Source of the DNA: Blastochloris tepida
Lineage (GTDB): Bacteria > Pseudomonadota > Alphaproteobacteria > Rhizobiales > Xanthobacteraceae
Assembly (NCBI RefSeq): GCF_003966715.1
Contig: NZ_AP018907.1
Location: forward strand, 360,001-424,000
Direction of reading: 5' to 3'
DNA: 64,000 nucleotides
Shown here: one piece after another, positions 1 to 8,331 of the stretch
How positions within the stretch are numbered: the first letter of the stretch is position 1
Layout of the letters: each line of letters begins with the position of its first letter
Made by a program: the position numbers and the translations under genes
The notes under the pieces: model-generated
Told to the model about the DNA's origin: nothing
The model's input: only the letters and a program-made list of their open reading frames with translations
Databases searched by the model: none

Positions 1-153
1 ATGGAGAAGACCGGCGCCTATTGCGAGTTCTATGAGGAGCAGACGCGCACCGCCTTCCGGCTGATCGCCGAGGGCCGGCACGACGACTTCCTGTGGGACG
101 GCTGGGACGCCGGCACCGAGACGGTGTTCGACGCCCGCGCGTTGGGGTGGTGA
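1..153 (+). CDS. Hypothetical protein, probably the C-terminal end of a longer gene
   Basis: An open frame runs from the first base of the window to a TGA at 151-153 and encodes 50 residues. It is rich in acidic and aromatic residues, ends in ALGW, and has the high GC of the surrounding chromosome. An ATG sits exactly at base 1, so it may be an internal methionine of a gene starting outside the window. I do not recognise the family. It is the last GC-rich gene before the AT-rich retron island. Confidence 0.5.
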   Translation: MEKTGAYCEFYEEQTRTAFRLIAEGRHDDFLWDGWDAGTETVFDARALGW

Positions 154-303
154 GGTACGCTCAACTTATCGAATCAAGGTTCTAATCGGTGGCCAAATGC
201 CTGGAGACCTTCACGTTGCGCTTAGGCAATTAGGGAAGCTATTTCTGTTGAGGTTCCGTTCGGGGACTTGTTCGATTCCGCGCTTCGAAGCAGAATTCGA
301 CTC

Positions 304-469
304 GCCTCTTAGCTGGGTGCGAGCCCTTTGGGGCAACACTCTATGCCGGGTGTAAACCAGGCTGAATCAGATTGAGTGAGTTTGGGCGCCGACTTCGGGT
401 CCCGGAGCGGCGCCGGCTCACACTCGGCGCCGCTCCGGGACCCGAAGTCGGCCGCTTTGAGTAAGAGGC
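304..469 (+). ncRNA. Retron msr-msd non-coding RNA
   Basis: This should be the template RNA of the retron encoded just downstream. Arm a1 (304-311, GCCTCTTA) is exactly complementary to a2 (462-469, TAAGAGGC). The base after a1 is G312 in the context TTAGC, as at the priming guanosine of retron Ec86. The msr part holds two short hairpins: 323-326 with 331-334 (GCCC/GGGC) and 336-339 with 350-353 (ACAC/GTGT). The msd is a 28-bp perfect hairpin, 388-415 pairing with 425-452, with a 9-nt loop. Order (RNA, effector, RT) matches Ec86-like retrons. Exact RNA ends and the msDNA end are inferred. A possible but weak promoter lies near 248-276. Confidence 0.85.
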
Positions 470-474
470 AAAGT

Positions 475-1389
475 GTGGACCACCCGCTGCGTGAGACTAG
501 GAACCAAGCGCTCAGGCAGCGGGTGGTCCGTTTCTTAAGAGATTCATACAGTGTTCTTGGGGGCGGAAATATTGTATTTGTTTGCGGTGGGAATGGCTCT
601 CACCATATGCGCACTAAGTTCCGCGATTATTGCAATAACAACCACAATGATATTATAATATTTTTTCCCGAATTTGCGATGCATGATTATTTTTCTGGGT
701 CAATGTATAATTTTTTGAACTTAGCAGATTTTGAAAAAATGATCGCGGATTTATCTCATGCGATAGTTTTATTTCCAGAGGCTGCGGGGTCTTACGCAGA
801 AGTTGGCTATTTTGCTGGCGTAAAGCAGATCGCGAAGAAAACAATACTTGTTCTGGACTCAAAATTTCAAGGAAGCGATAGCTTTATCTCAATGGGGCCA
901 GCCAGAAAGATCGATAAAATCTCGATGTATGCGGGAAACATTCAAATTTGTTATGATAATCCAGATTTTTCTTGCGTAATATCTAGAATTAAGCGTAATA
1001 AATTTTCGCTAAACAGAAGAAAGATATTATTTTCTACTTATAACGACATTTCTAATTTTGAGAGAATGTGTATTATACACAAATGCTGTGAAATACTTTC
1101 GGTTGCGACATTCGATGACATTGTCTTCGTTCTGAAGGGTGTATTTTCTGCTAGAATCTCGACTGAGAATGTAAAGCAGTTGATGTCGATATTGGTTGGT
1201 TCTGGTTTTATAAGGCGTGTTGGTTCGTATGGGCATTATTGTGCTGTGGAGGGAAGGAAGGGGTTTCTTTTTCCTCGGGAAGGGTTCGTTGAGAAGGAGA
1301 GTAGTTTAAAGCTCGAAATTGCTTCGATTTGCGACGATACTGAAGGCGAATTTTATAGGTTGATCGACGGGGTTGCAAATGCTTCTTGA
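475..1389 (+). CDS. Retron effector, N-deoxyribosyltransferase-like (St85/Ec86 type)
   Basis: The predicted 304-residue toxic effector of the retron. An N-terminal Rossmann-like NDT domain shows VFVCGG (residues 34-39), IIFFPE (61-66) and FPExxGSyxExG (100-111), matching the nucleoside deoxyribosyltransferase-like partner of retron Ec86. The C-terminal third resembles the winged-helix region of those effectors. I chose GTG at 475 because AAGAGG (463-468) is a well-placed ribosome site and it gives almost the length of the Ec86 effector (about 307 aa). The frame stays open to a GTG at 376, but that lies inside the msd. The gene is AT-rich with non-native codon use, implying horizontal transfer. 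It overlaps the RT gene by 11 bases. In Ec86-type systems the RT-msDNA complex holds the effector in check until phage attack. Confidence 0.88.
   Translation: MDHPLRETRNQALRQRVVRFLRDSYSVLGGGNIVFVCGGNGSHHMRTKFRDYCNNNHNDIIIFFPEFAMHDYFSGSMYNFLNLADFEKMIADLSHAIVLFPEAAGSYAEVGYFAGVKQIAKKTILVLDSKFQGSDSFISMGPARKIDKISMYAGNIQICYDNPDFSCVISRIKRNKFSLNRRKILFSTYNDISNFERMCIIHKCCEILSVATFDDIVFVLKGVFSARISTENVKQLMSILVGSGFIRRVGSYGHYCAVEGRKGFLFPREGFVEKESSLKLEIASICDDTEGEFYRLIDGVANAS
477..529 (+). repeat. 14-bp perfect inverted repeat at the effector start
   Basis: Bases 477-490 are exactly complementary to 516-529, with a 25-base loop, so the mRNA can fold a stable GC-rich hairpin over the first codons of the retron effector. 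It begins two bases after the proposed GTG start and 8 bases after arm a2. It could be a distal stem of the retron RNA or a translational control element. Confidence 0.8.
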
Positions 1390-2308
1390 GCGCCTTGAAA
1401 GGCAGAGTCGCCTATCGCGCGGACAGTTGGAGCAGTTTGCTATTACGGCTTCAAAGCGCTATAAAATTTATAATATTCCCAAGAGGAATGGAGGGGAAAG
1501 GCAAATCGAGCAGCCAAGTCGCGCAATTAAAGCTATCCAGCGCTGGCTGAATCTCAACTTGATAAGAAAATTTCCCATTCATATTTCTTCGACTGCGTAT
1601 AATAAAGGTTCGAGCATTCTAAGAAATGCAGAATTCCACAAAAATACAAATTTTACTGTAAGAATTGACTTCGAAGACTATTTTCCATCATTTAGAGACA
1701 ATGGTATTGAAAGATTTTTGCAAGAAAATAGATCTGTAATTGGTGACCCCCTAGACGATAATGATATTTCATTTATAAGAAATATAGTATGTCGGCATGG
1801 GCGGTTAACAATTGGCGCGCCGTCTTCTCCGCTTCTTACAAATGCAATTATGTTTCAGTTCGACGGTATTGTTTATCAGTTTTGTCAGAGTAGAGGGTTG
1901 GTCTATACGAGATATGCAGATGATATATTCATCTCTGCGACAAGAGCTAATTCATTGGGTGACGTTGCGGATTTTGTTGCAAGTGTGTCGACTGGGTATC
2001 CCTACGCTAATCTTACAATCAATTGTAGGAAGACGGTATTTCTTTCAAAAAAATATAGGAGGGTGGTGACGGGTATGGTAATTACCCCTCAGGGAAGCGT
2101 TTCCGTTGGAAGAAATTTGAAGGATGAGGTTAGAAGTGGTGTATATAAATTCAAGAATGGAATAATTGATGGTGATGAAATTGCAAGAATTCGAGGGCTT
2201 GTTGCGTATATTTACGGTGTTGAGCCGTCGTTCCTGGGTATCTTGGAGAGAAAATACGGGGATGAGACGATCGGGAGGCTTTTGGGTGGTCGCCCTCTCG
2301 TTAAATAG
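1379..2308 (+). CDS. Retron reverse transcriptase
   Basis: A 309-residue RNA-directed DNA polymerase that would copy the msd from the 2'-OH of the branch guanosine to make msDNA. Visible motifs are the retron-specific NAxxH (NAEFH, 83-87), palm motif A RIDFEDYFPSF (95-105), GAPSSPLLTNA (146-156), catalytic YADD (179-182) and the retron VTG motif (230-232) that recognises its own RNA. ATG at 1379 is preferred over the in-frame TTG at 1373. The start lies inside the effector gene, implying translational coupling. Length, motifs and low GC match St85-family retron RTs. No fused domain is seen. Confidence 0.95.
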   Translation: MLLERLERQSRLSRGQLEQFAITASKRYKIYNIPKRNGGERQIEQPSRAIKAIQRWLNLNLIRKFPIHISSTAYNKGSSILRNAEFHKNTNFTVRIDFEDYFPSFRDNGIERFLQENRSVIGDPLDDNDISFIRNIVCRHGRLTIGAPSSPLLTNAIMFQFDGIVYQFCQSRGLVYTRYADDIFISATRANSLGDVADFVASVSTGYPYANLTINCRKTVFLSKKYRRVVTGMVITPQGSVSVGRNLKDEVRSGVYKFKNGIIDGDEIARIRGLVAYIYGVEPSFLGILERKYGDETIGRLLGGRPLVK

Positions 2309-2314
2309 CGGTGC

Positions 2315-2767
2315 GTGTTCCTGGAATTGAGAGTGATCACCCGTCTCGCTCTTGCCGCCCTCGGCATCCTGCTGGTCGCCTGGGGCCTCGGCATGCCGCT
2401 GGTGGCGACGTTCGGCGCCGAGGCCGAGGGCCGCGTTACCCATGTTCGTCGTCAGGGCGGCGAGCGGGGCGAGGCGGTGCCCAACCGCTACACCTACGCC
2501 ATCGCCTATGAGTTCCGCCTGCCGGACGGCACGCTCGCCGAGGGCGTCACGCAGCGCGTGGGCGACGCGTTCGCGCCGCGGCTTTCCGAGGGCGGCCGCC
2601 CGCTCAAGGTGCGCTACCTGCCGAGTTTTCCGCGCATCAGCACGCTTGGCTGGCGGTGGGAGAATGCCATCGAGAATCTGATCGTCGCCGCGGTGGGCAG
2701 CCTTTTGATCGTGCTGCCGTGGCGGAGCCGCAAGGGGGCCGAAAAGCGGGCGCGCCGTCAGGCGTGA
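2315..2767 (+). CDS. DUF3592-like membrane protein
   Basis: A 150-residue protein with a hydrophobic N-terminal segment (about residues 10-32), a soluble middle resembling the small beta domain of DUF3592 proteins (GRVTHVRR, then YAIAYEF), and a second membrane segment near residues 121-137 followed by a basic tail. The start is uncertain: GTG 2315 lies six bases after the reverse transcriptase stop, and GTG 2333 is also in frame. GC content returns to the chromosomal level here, so this is the right boundary of the retron island. Function unknown. Confidence 0.65.
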   Translation: MFLELRVITRLALAALGILLVAWGLGMPLVATFGAEAEGRVTHVRRQGGERGEAVPNRYTYAIAYEFRLPDGTLAEGVTQRVGDAFAPRLSEGGRPLKVRYLPSFPRISTLGWRWENAIENLIVAAVGSLLIVLPWRSRKGAEKRARRQA

Positions 2768-2801
2768 GGGGGCTTTGCTGCTTTGAAGCGTCTTCGAGCT
2801 T

Positions 2802-2902
2802 CGTCATCCCGGCCGAGCGCAGCGAGAGCCGGGATCGGATGCAGGAGGGGCACGATACTGAAAGCGGTCCCGGGTCGCGCAGCTGCGCTGCTTGCCCGGG
2901 AC
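2802..2902. repeat. Two REP-like palindromes
   Basis: Two GC-rich imperfect palindromes of the kind common between Rhizobiales genes: CGTCATCCCGG...CCGGGATCG at 2802-2836, and GTCCCGGG (2877-2884) pairing with CCCGGGAC (2895-2902). Similar units occur near 22531 and twice near 31603-31822. They separate the converging DUF3592 and panD genes. Confidence 0.7.
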
Positions 2903-2970
2903 GACGACATCTTCCACTGCGATCCGTCGCCGTCTCCCCGCAACGCGGCTTCAGAGTTGGCGAGCGGCGC

Positions 2971-3375
2971 TCAGCTCATCAACCGCGCTTCAGTGGGGTC
3001 GGCCGGCCCCGGAATTTCGGCGCGGATGTCGGTGATGCGGTTCTGCTCATCCACCCGCACCACGGTCGGGGTGTGGGCGCGGGCCTCCTCGAAGCCCATG
3101 TCGGCGAAGGTGGCGAGGATGACGAGGTCGCCCGGCCGGTTGCCGTGGGCGGCGGCGCCGTTGATGCAGATGACGCCGGAGCCGCGCGGCCCCTCGATGG
3201 CGTAGGTGACGAGGCGGGTGCCGCGGGTGACGTTCCACACGTGCAGTTCCTGGTTCGGCAGGATGCGCGCGGCGTCCATCAGGTCGGTGTCGATGGTGCA
3301 GCTTCCCTCGTAATGGAGGTCGGCATGGGTGATGGTCGCGCGGTGGATCTTCGACCAGAACATCCGCAGGTGCAT
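2971..3375 (-). CDS. panD: Aspartate 1-decarboxylase
   Basis: Makes beta-alanine from L-aspartate for pantothenate and coenzyme A synthesis. With the start at 3375 the protein is 134 residues, and the self-cleavage pair that yields the pyruvoyl group falls at Gly24-Ser25 (HYEGSCTID), the classical position. SKIHRA near the N-terminus and INGAAAH in the middle are family signatures. An AAGGG site lies seven bases before this ATG, which decides the start; the frame itself extends upstream to 3435. It follows the SDR gene on the same strand. Confidence 0.95.
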   Translation of the reverse strand: MHLRMFWSKIHRATITHADLHYEGSCTIDTDLMDAARILPNQELHVWNVTRGTRLVTYAIEGPRGSGVICINGAAAHGNRPGDLVILATFADMGFEEARAHTPTVVRVDEQNRITDIRAEIPGPADPTEARLMS

Positions 3376-3409
3376 GGGGGCGCCCTTCAATCCTTGTTTG
3401 CCGTGCGGC

Positions 3410-4099
3410 TTACCACGCCAACGGCGTGCCGTCATAGTTGAGAAAGCTGCCGGTCTTCTCCAGGGTCAGGTCGTCGATGGTGGCGACGAGGTTGCGCACC
3501 GACTCGCCCACCGCCAGCGGCGCCTTGGGGCCGCCCATGTCGGTCTTCACCCAGCCGGGGTGCACCGAGACGACGGTGATACCGTCGTCCTTCAGCGCCA
3601 GCGCGAGGCCCTGCATCACCTTGTTCACCGCCGCCTTGGACGCGCAATAGGCGATGTCGCCGGCCATCGACTGCGCCATCTGGCCGAGGATGCTCGACAC
3701 GATGACGATGCGCGGATTGGTGCCGGCCTTGAGGTTCTCGATCAGCGCCTGCGACACCCGGAGCGGCGACAGGGTGTTGACCGCCAGCGTATGCGCGAAC
3801 CCGTCGAAATCCATGTCGAGCGCGCCCTGACGGTGGGGGCCGTGCACGCCGGCATTGTTGATCAGCACGTCGAGCGGCTGGCCGGCGATGGCGTCGGCCA
3901 GGGCATCGACCGAGGTCTGGTCCGTCACATCCAGGCGGTGGAGGGTGAGCTGGTCGGGATACTTGGCGGCGAGCACGCCGAGATGGTCGACGTCGGGATT
4001 GCGGGCACAGGCGAACACCCGGTCGCCGCGCTGCACCAGCCGTTCGACGAAGCCGTAGCCGATGCCGCGATTGGCGCCGGTGATCAGATAACTGGCCAT
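3410..4099 (-). CDS. Short-chain dehydrogenase/reductase
   Basis: A 229-residue NAD(P)-dependent oxidoreductase. It shows TGANRGIG (residues 7-14) for the cofactor, NNAG, a conserved serine in VSSILG, and the catalytic YCASK. The substrate loop is short, as in the CsgA/C-factor-like SDR subgroup, whose substrates are mostly unknown. It lies 15 bases downstream of the aminopeptidase gene on the same strand, so the two are probably cotranscribed. Confidence 0.9.
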   Translation of the reverse strand: MASYLITGANRGIGYGFVERLVQRGDRVFACARNPDVDHLGVLAAKYPDQLTLHRLDVTDQTSVDALADAIAGQPLDVLINNAGVHGPHRQGALDMDFDGFAHTLAVNTLSPLRVSQALIENLKAGTNPRIVIVSSILGQMAQSMAGDIAYCASKAAVNKVMQGLALALKDDGITVVSVHPGWVKTDMGGPKAPLAVGESVRNLVATIDDLTLEKTGSFLNYDGTPLAW

Positions 4100-4114
4100 G
4101 GGAGCCTCCTTCGC

Positions 4115-5938
4115 TCAGCATATGGGACGGGTTGCGGCATCGAGCCAGGCCGCCGTCGGTGCATCCACCAGCGGGCCGATCTCGGCGGCGACGCGGGCGT
4201 GGTAGGCATCGATCCAGGCGATCTCGTCCGGCGCCAGCAGCGCCGGATCGATCAGTCGGCGGTCGATCGGCGCCAGGGTCAGCGTCTCGAATCCGAGCAG
4301 CGGCCGCTCGCCGCCCTCCGGCGCCGGCACCTCGCGTACCAGTTCGAGGTTCTCGATGCGGATGCCGTATTCGCCGGCCCGGTAATAGCCCGGCTCGTTG
4401 GACAGGATCATGCCCGGTTCGAGCTTGGCGTGGCCGATGCGCGAGATGCGCGCTGGCACTTCGTGCACCGAAAGATAACTTCCGACGCCGTGGCCGGTGC
4501 CATGGTCGAAATCGAGCCCCGCCGCCCACAGCGCCCGGCGGGCGAAGGGGTCGAGCTGGGCGCCGGTGCTGCCGGCCGGAAAGACGGCGGTGGCGACGGC
4601 GATGTGCCCCTTCAGCACCAGCGTGAAATGCCGCTTCATGGCGGCGGTGGGGGTGCCGATGGCGATGGTGCGGGTGACGTCGGTGGTGCCGTCCTGGTAC
4701 TGGGCACCGGAATCGACCAGCAGGATGCCGGGCTCGATGCGCCGGTTGGTGGCGGTGGTGACGCGGTAGTGCGGCAGCGCGGCGTTGGGGCCGGCCCCGG
4801 CGATGGTCGGAAACGAGATGTCGCGCAGCACGCCGGTGTCGCGCCGGAAGCTCTCCAGCGCCTCGGTCACCGCGATCTCGGTGAGGGTGCCCTTGGGCGC
4901 CTCGCGGTCGATCCAGGCGAGGAAGCGGGCGAGGGCTGCGCCGTCGCGGCGGTGGGCGGCACGGGCACCCGCGATCTCGACGGCGTTCTTGCACGCCTTC
5001 AGCCGGGCGATGGGGTCGTCGCCGAGGCCGGCGCTGCCGCCGGCACGCTCGACCACGCCGACCAGCCGGTCGGGGGCGCTCGCTCGGTCGAAATGGATGG
5101 TGGCGCCGGTGGCGGCGAGCGCCGAGAGCTGGGGCTCGAGCTCGGCCGGCTCGGCCAGGATGGCGGCGTCGGCCAGCGCGCCGCGCACCTCGCCGGCGAG
5201 CTTGCGCGGATCGAGGAACAGCAGCGGCCGGCCCTCGCGCGCGATCAGCGCCCAGCCCAGCGGCAGCGGGGTGTGGGCGACGTCGCCGCCGCGAATGTTG
5301 AAGGTCCAGGCCAGCGCATGCGGATCGGAGACCAGCAGCGCATCGGCCTTCGTCTCGGCCAGCGCCGCCTGGATGCGGGCAAGCTTGGCCGCGGCCGGCT
5401 CGCCGGCAAAGGCGATGGGGTGGAGCACCACCGGCGCGCAGGGCGGCGCCGGCCGGTCGGTCCAGACCTGATCGATCGGGTTCGACTCGACGGCGACGAG
5501 GCAGCCGCCGGCCGCCCTGGCCGCGGCGGCGAGTTTCGAGGCCTGATCGCGGGTGTGCAGCCAGGGGTCATAGCCCAGCCGGCCGCCGGCCAGATTGGCG
5601 GCGATCCAGGCCTCGGCCGTCCGGTCGGCGATGTTGTGCGGGGCGAACACCGCCGGGTCGGCCTCGGCCGTCACCTGCAGCGTGTAGCGGCCGTCGACGA
5701 AGATCGCCGCCTTGTCGGCCAGCACCACGGCGGTGCCGGCCGAGCCGGCAAAGCCGGTGAGCCAGCGCAGTCGCTCCTCGCCGGTCGGCACGTATTCGTT
5801 CTGGTGGGCGTCGGCGCGCGGCACCACGAAGCCGTCGAGGCCGCTTCGGGCCAACTCGGCGCGCAGCAGCGCGACGCGCTCCGCGCCCACGGACGGATCG
5901 GCCGCCGAGCCGAAAGACTGGAAGATCGCTTCGAACAT
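4115..5938 (-). CDS. Xaa-Pro aminopeptidase (M24B family)
   Basis: A cytosolic metallopeptidase of 607 residues that should remove N-terminal residues preceding proline. It has the long aminopeptidase P1-type layout: two creatinase-like N-terminal domains, then the pita-bread catalytic domain. Metal ligands are visible as DSG...DGTTDVTRT (two Asp), GTGHGVG (His), NEPGYY (Glu) and RIENLE (Glu). ATG 5938 begins MFEAIFQSFG; the frame continues upstream to 6163 but that part is low-complexity and arginine-rich, so it was left out. Confidence 0.92.
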   Translation of the reverse strand: MFEAIFQSFGSAADPSVGAERVALLRAELARSGLDGFVVPRADAHQNEYVPTGEERLRWLTGFAGSAGTAVVLADKAAIFVDGRYTLQVTAEADPAVFAPHNIADRTAEAWIAANLAGGRLGYDPWLHTRDQASKLAAAARAAGGCLVAVESNPIDQVWTDRPAPPCAPVVLHPIAFAGEPAAAKLARIQAALAETKADALLVSDPHALAWTFNIRGGDVAHTPLPLGWALIAREGRPLLFLDPRKLAGEVRGALADAAILAEPAELEPQLSALAATGATIHFDRASAPDRLVGVVERAGGSAGLGDDPIARLKACKNAVEIAGARAAHRRDGAALARFLAWIDREAPKGTLTEIAVTEALESFRRDTGVLRDISFPTIAGAGPNAALPHYRVTTATNRRIEPGILLVDSGAQYQDGTTDVTRTIAIGTPTAAMKRHFTLVLKGHIAVATAVFPAGSTGAQLDPFARRALWAAGLDFDHGTGHGVGSYLSVHEVPARISRIGHAKLEPGMILSNEPGYYRAGEYGIRIENLELVREVPAPEGGERPLLGFETLTLAPIDRRLIDPALLAPDEIAWIDAYHARVAAEIGPLVDAPTAAWLDAATRPIC

Positions 5939-6138
5939 GGTGATCCAACGTAGAGGCAAGCGGCACCGTGGCGCAATCGGCCGGAAGGCGGGCGCCGTCC
6001 CCACGACGTCCGGAGGCCGATCGGCTATCAGGAGCCGCGCGCCGCCCTCACTGGCCCGGATTCGCCGGCCGGTGAGGAAATGCCGGCGCCTGGACCAGGG
6101 GATCGTGACGCGGTCCTGCGGATCAGACAGGATGTGCG

Positions 6139-6408
6139 ATGGAATTGAGCCCGGACGCCGCAATCGAGGCCATCGGCTTCGCCGCGGCCATCACCACCAC
6201 GCTGTGCTGGCTGCCACAGGCGGTCCGGCTGATCCGCACCCGCGAGACGCGAGGCATCTCGCTGTCCAGCTACGGGTTCTTTTCGGCGGGGATCGCCCTG
6301 TGGCTGATCTATGGGCTGCTCATCGGCAATGCGCCGATGATCGCGGCCAATACGGTCACGCTGGCGCTGACTTTGGTGATCGTGGCGATGAAGCTGCGCT
6401 ACGGCTGA
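6139..6408 (+). CDS. SemiSWEET-type sugar transporter
   Basis: An 89-residue protein with three predicted membrane helices and a PQ motif in the first (CWLPQAVRLIRTR), the pattern of bacterial SemiSWEETs, half-size homologues of eukaryotic SWEET sugar uniporters that work as dimers. GISLSSYGFF begins the second helix, and a conserved Asn (AANTVTL) lies in the third. Function in sugar movement is inferred from the family; the substrate is unknown. It diverges from the aminopeptidase gene. Confidence 0.85.
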   Translation: MELSPDAAIEAIGFAAAITTTLCWLPQAVRLIRTRETRGISLSSYGFFSAGIALWLIYGLLIGNAPMIAANTVTLALTLVIVAMKLRYG

Positions 6409-6417
6409 TGCGGCTCT

Positions 6418-6525
6418 AGGGCCTGCACGGCCTTCGAGCCGCATTCCTGTCGCCGAGAAATCCTGGTTGGATCAAGGATTTTCGGCGAGACCGTTTTCGG
6501 CATCCCGCAGGGATCAGCCGGAACC
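6418..6525. repeat. Three-hairpin repeat, copy 1 (degenerate, inverted)
   Basis: Contains the central CGCCGAGAA...TTTTCGGCGAG stem and the CATCCCGCAGGGATCAGCCGG arm of the family described at 21854, in opposite orientation. It starts nine bases after the SemiSWEET stop. Confidence 0.7.
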
Positions 6526-6647
6526 CCGATGATGCCGGGGTGGGCGGTGCCTTATCGGCCGGAGACGATACCGAACACCGCCCCGCGGCCGACCGGTCAG
6601 GCCGCCTGGCGCTGGAGAGCTGTGCAATCGCGGGTCCTGATGCAGAA

Positions 6648-6667
6648 AGCCCCGCCGAAGCGGGGCT
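6648..6667 (-). terminator. Intrinsic terminator after the cold-shock gene
   Basis: On the minus strand AGCCCCGC, a TTCG tetraloop and GCGGGGCT form a perfect stem followed by TTT. It lies 14 bases past the cspA-like stop codon. Confidence 0.8.
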
Positions 6668-6681
6668 CAAGGGTGCGCGCC

Positions 6682-6885
6682 TCAGCCGACGCGGAGATTT
6701 TCGGCCGCGGTCTTGCCGCGGTTGGTCACCAGATCGAAGGTGACGGTCTGACCCTCGTTCAGGGTCGTCAGGCCGGCACGCTCGACTGCGCTGATGTGGA
6801 CGAACACGTCCTTGCCGCCGGTCGCCGGCTGAATGAACCCGTACCCCTTGGTCGGGTTGAACCACTTGACGGTGCCCTTTTGCAT
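6682..6885 (-). CDS. Cold-shock domain protein
   Basis: A 67-residue single-domain CspA-family protein that binds single-stranded nucleic acids. RNP1 (KGYGFI) and RNP2 (VFVHIS) are intact. GGAG lies eight bases before the ATG. The upstream gap to the next gene is over 500 bases, long enough for the extended 5' leader typical of cold-shock mRNAs, although I could not fold it here. An intrinsic terminator follows. Confidence 0.95.
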   Translation of the reverse strand: MQKGTVKWFNPTKGYGFIQPATGGKDVFVHISAVERAGLTTLNEGQTVTFDLVTNRGKTAAENLRVG

Positions 6886-7459
6886 CGTCGGTCTCCGAAA
6901 TAAGTGAAGTCTCGACACCGCGCGTGTTTGCACGCTCGACGCCACACCCTGGGATTTTGGTGTTTCCGAGAGACGTCAAAGGCCGTTCGGCGAAAGACGA
7001 GGCCGGAACGGCCAAAACCCGCATGCGTTGGAATCGTGCTTCATTCCCGCGACGAAAACAAGGCTCTTGTTGAAATCACCGGCTGCTGCGGACAGCGCCC
7101 ACCGTTCCCGGTAAACGCGCATTTATGCTCGCGCGCCCGCCAAGTTGCTCGCCTCGCCGCCAGCGGCCGCCCGCACGCAAAAATTGCAGCGTGAAGCGGC
7201 TGAGGCACTAAAATAAAAGTGAACTCGAAACGCTGCGGTTCCGCAAGTCCGAGGTTTCCGGAGGGGCGTCTTCAACAAAGGCACCGGGCGATTCCGCCCC
7301 GGTCAGGGGAATCATGCGGCCGGCGGGGGCGCTTCGGCAGGGACGGCGGTGGTCGCGGATGAAACTTTTGTTGGTACGGAGCGCCATCGGCGGCCCGAGG
7401 CGGCAGCGCCCCGGGCCGTCACGATCTCACATCGTCCGGCTGATCGGCCGGATCTCGGC
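6886..7459. other. Intergenic region upstream of the cold-shock gene
   Basis: This 574-base stretch holds no credible gene; open frames on the plus strand are short, with cysteine- and arginine-rich shadow composition. It should contain the cold-shock promoter and leader. A TTGACG box in the minus direction lies near 6976, but no convincing -10 partner was found. Confidence 0.4.
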
Positions 7460-8206
7460 TCAGAACATCAGCTTGCGGAACAGGCTGGTGCGGGTCGAGC
7501 CGGTGGGGGCGGGATCGGCCGAGAGCCGGCTCGGCGCGGGCTCGTTCTCGGCGAAGCGCACTTCGCAGAAATTGCCGAAGAACTGGTCGGCCACCGCCGC
7601 GATATCGTCGGAATAGTCGCGGTCGTGGGGCGACCATTTGCGGGTCAGGTCGGTGTAGGTGACCGGCCGGCGCAGCTTGTGCGCCCATCCCGGTATCTCG
7701 CCCCATCCCTGGACCAGCCGGGTGCGGACGGCCACCGGATTGTCGACCGCCTCGCCGGCATACATCGAGATGTGCTGCAGATGGGCGAGCACGCCGGTCG
7801 AGACGTCGGAGAACGCCTCGCCCGAATGTCCACGGCCGGTGGCGCCGATGCCGGCGAAATTGTTCTGGTCGGGAGACACGAGGCCCGGACGGCCGCTGGC
7901 CTGATGGAAGCGCAGCCAATTGGTCTCGACGATCATCTGGAAGAAGGCGTAGTCCCAGCGGATGCCGAGCGTCCGGCCGTGCTGCTCATAGTGCGCAGCG
8001 ATGGTTTCCAGCCGGGAATCGATGTCGCCGTGGCGGGACTTGAGAAACGCGGTGAGGCGCGTCGGAGTGACGCAGGCGGGAACTTCATTGCCGCTGGCCG
8101 CTTTAATGGGCGGCAACGTCGCCGCAAGGGCGGGGACGTCTCCCAACGCAAGTATGCCAATAACGCCGGCGGCAAGGGTGGTGGCGATCGTGTGAAATCG
8201 AATCAT
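7460..8206 (-). CDS. Exported glucosaminidase-type murein hydrolase
   Basis: A 248-residue predicted periplasmic protein: signal peptide (residues 1-28, ending ALA), then a lysozyme-like glucosaminidase domain with the catalytic Glu probably in FFQMIVETNWLRF and the following NNFAGIGATG motif, as in FlgJ/Bax-type glucosaminidases. Such enzymes cut the glycan strands of peptidoglycan. ATG 8206 starts the signal peptide. No flagellar rod gene is adjacent, so a general wall role is more likely than a FlgJ role. Confidence 0.82.
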   Translation of the reverse strand: MIRFHTIATTLAAGVIGILALGDVPALAATLPPIKAASGNEVPACVTPTRLTAFLKSRHGDIDSRLETIAAHYEQHGRTLGIRWDYAFFQMIVETNWLRFHQASGRPGLVSPDQNNFAGIGATGRGHSGEAFSDVSTGVLAHLQHISMYAGEAVDNPVAVRTRLVQGWGEIPGWAHKLRRPVTYTDLTRKWSPHDRDYSDDIAAVADQFFGNFCEVRFAENEPAPSRLSADPAPTGSTRTSLFRKLMF

Positions 8207-8331
8207 ACAGCCCCCCGGACCTGGACGGTGCACGGGGGAGTTTGTCGTCCGTCAAGGTTACCGAGTGGTTAACGGCTCTGGTGGGACAAAGCCGTTTGGC
8301 GGTAGCCGGGGACAGATGACACCCGTGTCCG

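Noticed and set aside
388..452. The large GC hairpin as a transcription terminator
   Set aside because: No T-run follows, and it lies exactly where the msd of a retron is expected between matching a1/a2 arms.
376..474. Upstream extension of the retron effector from GTG 376
   Set aside because: It would translate the msd hairpin itself and lacks a ribosome site; start at GTG 475 gives the expected family length.
3329..5953. An 874-codon open frame on the plus strand
   Set aside because: It runs antisense to the SDR and aminopeptidase genes, is dominated by Arg, Gly, Asp and His, and has no domain motif; it is a GC-rich shadow.
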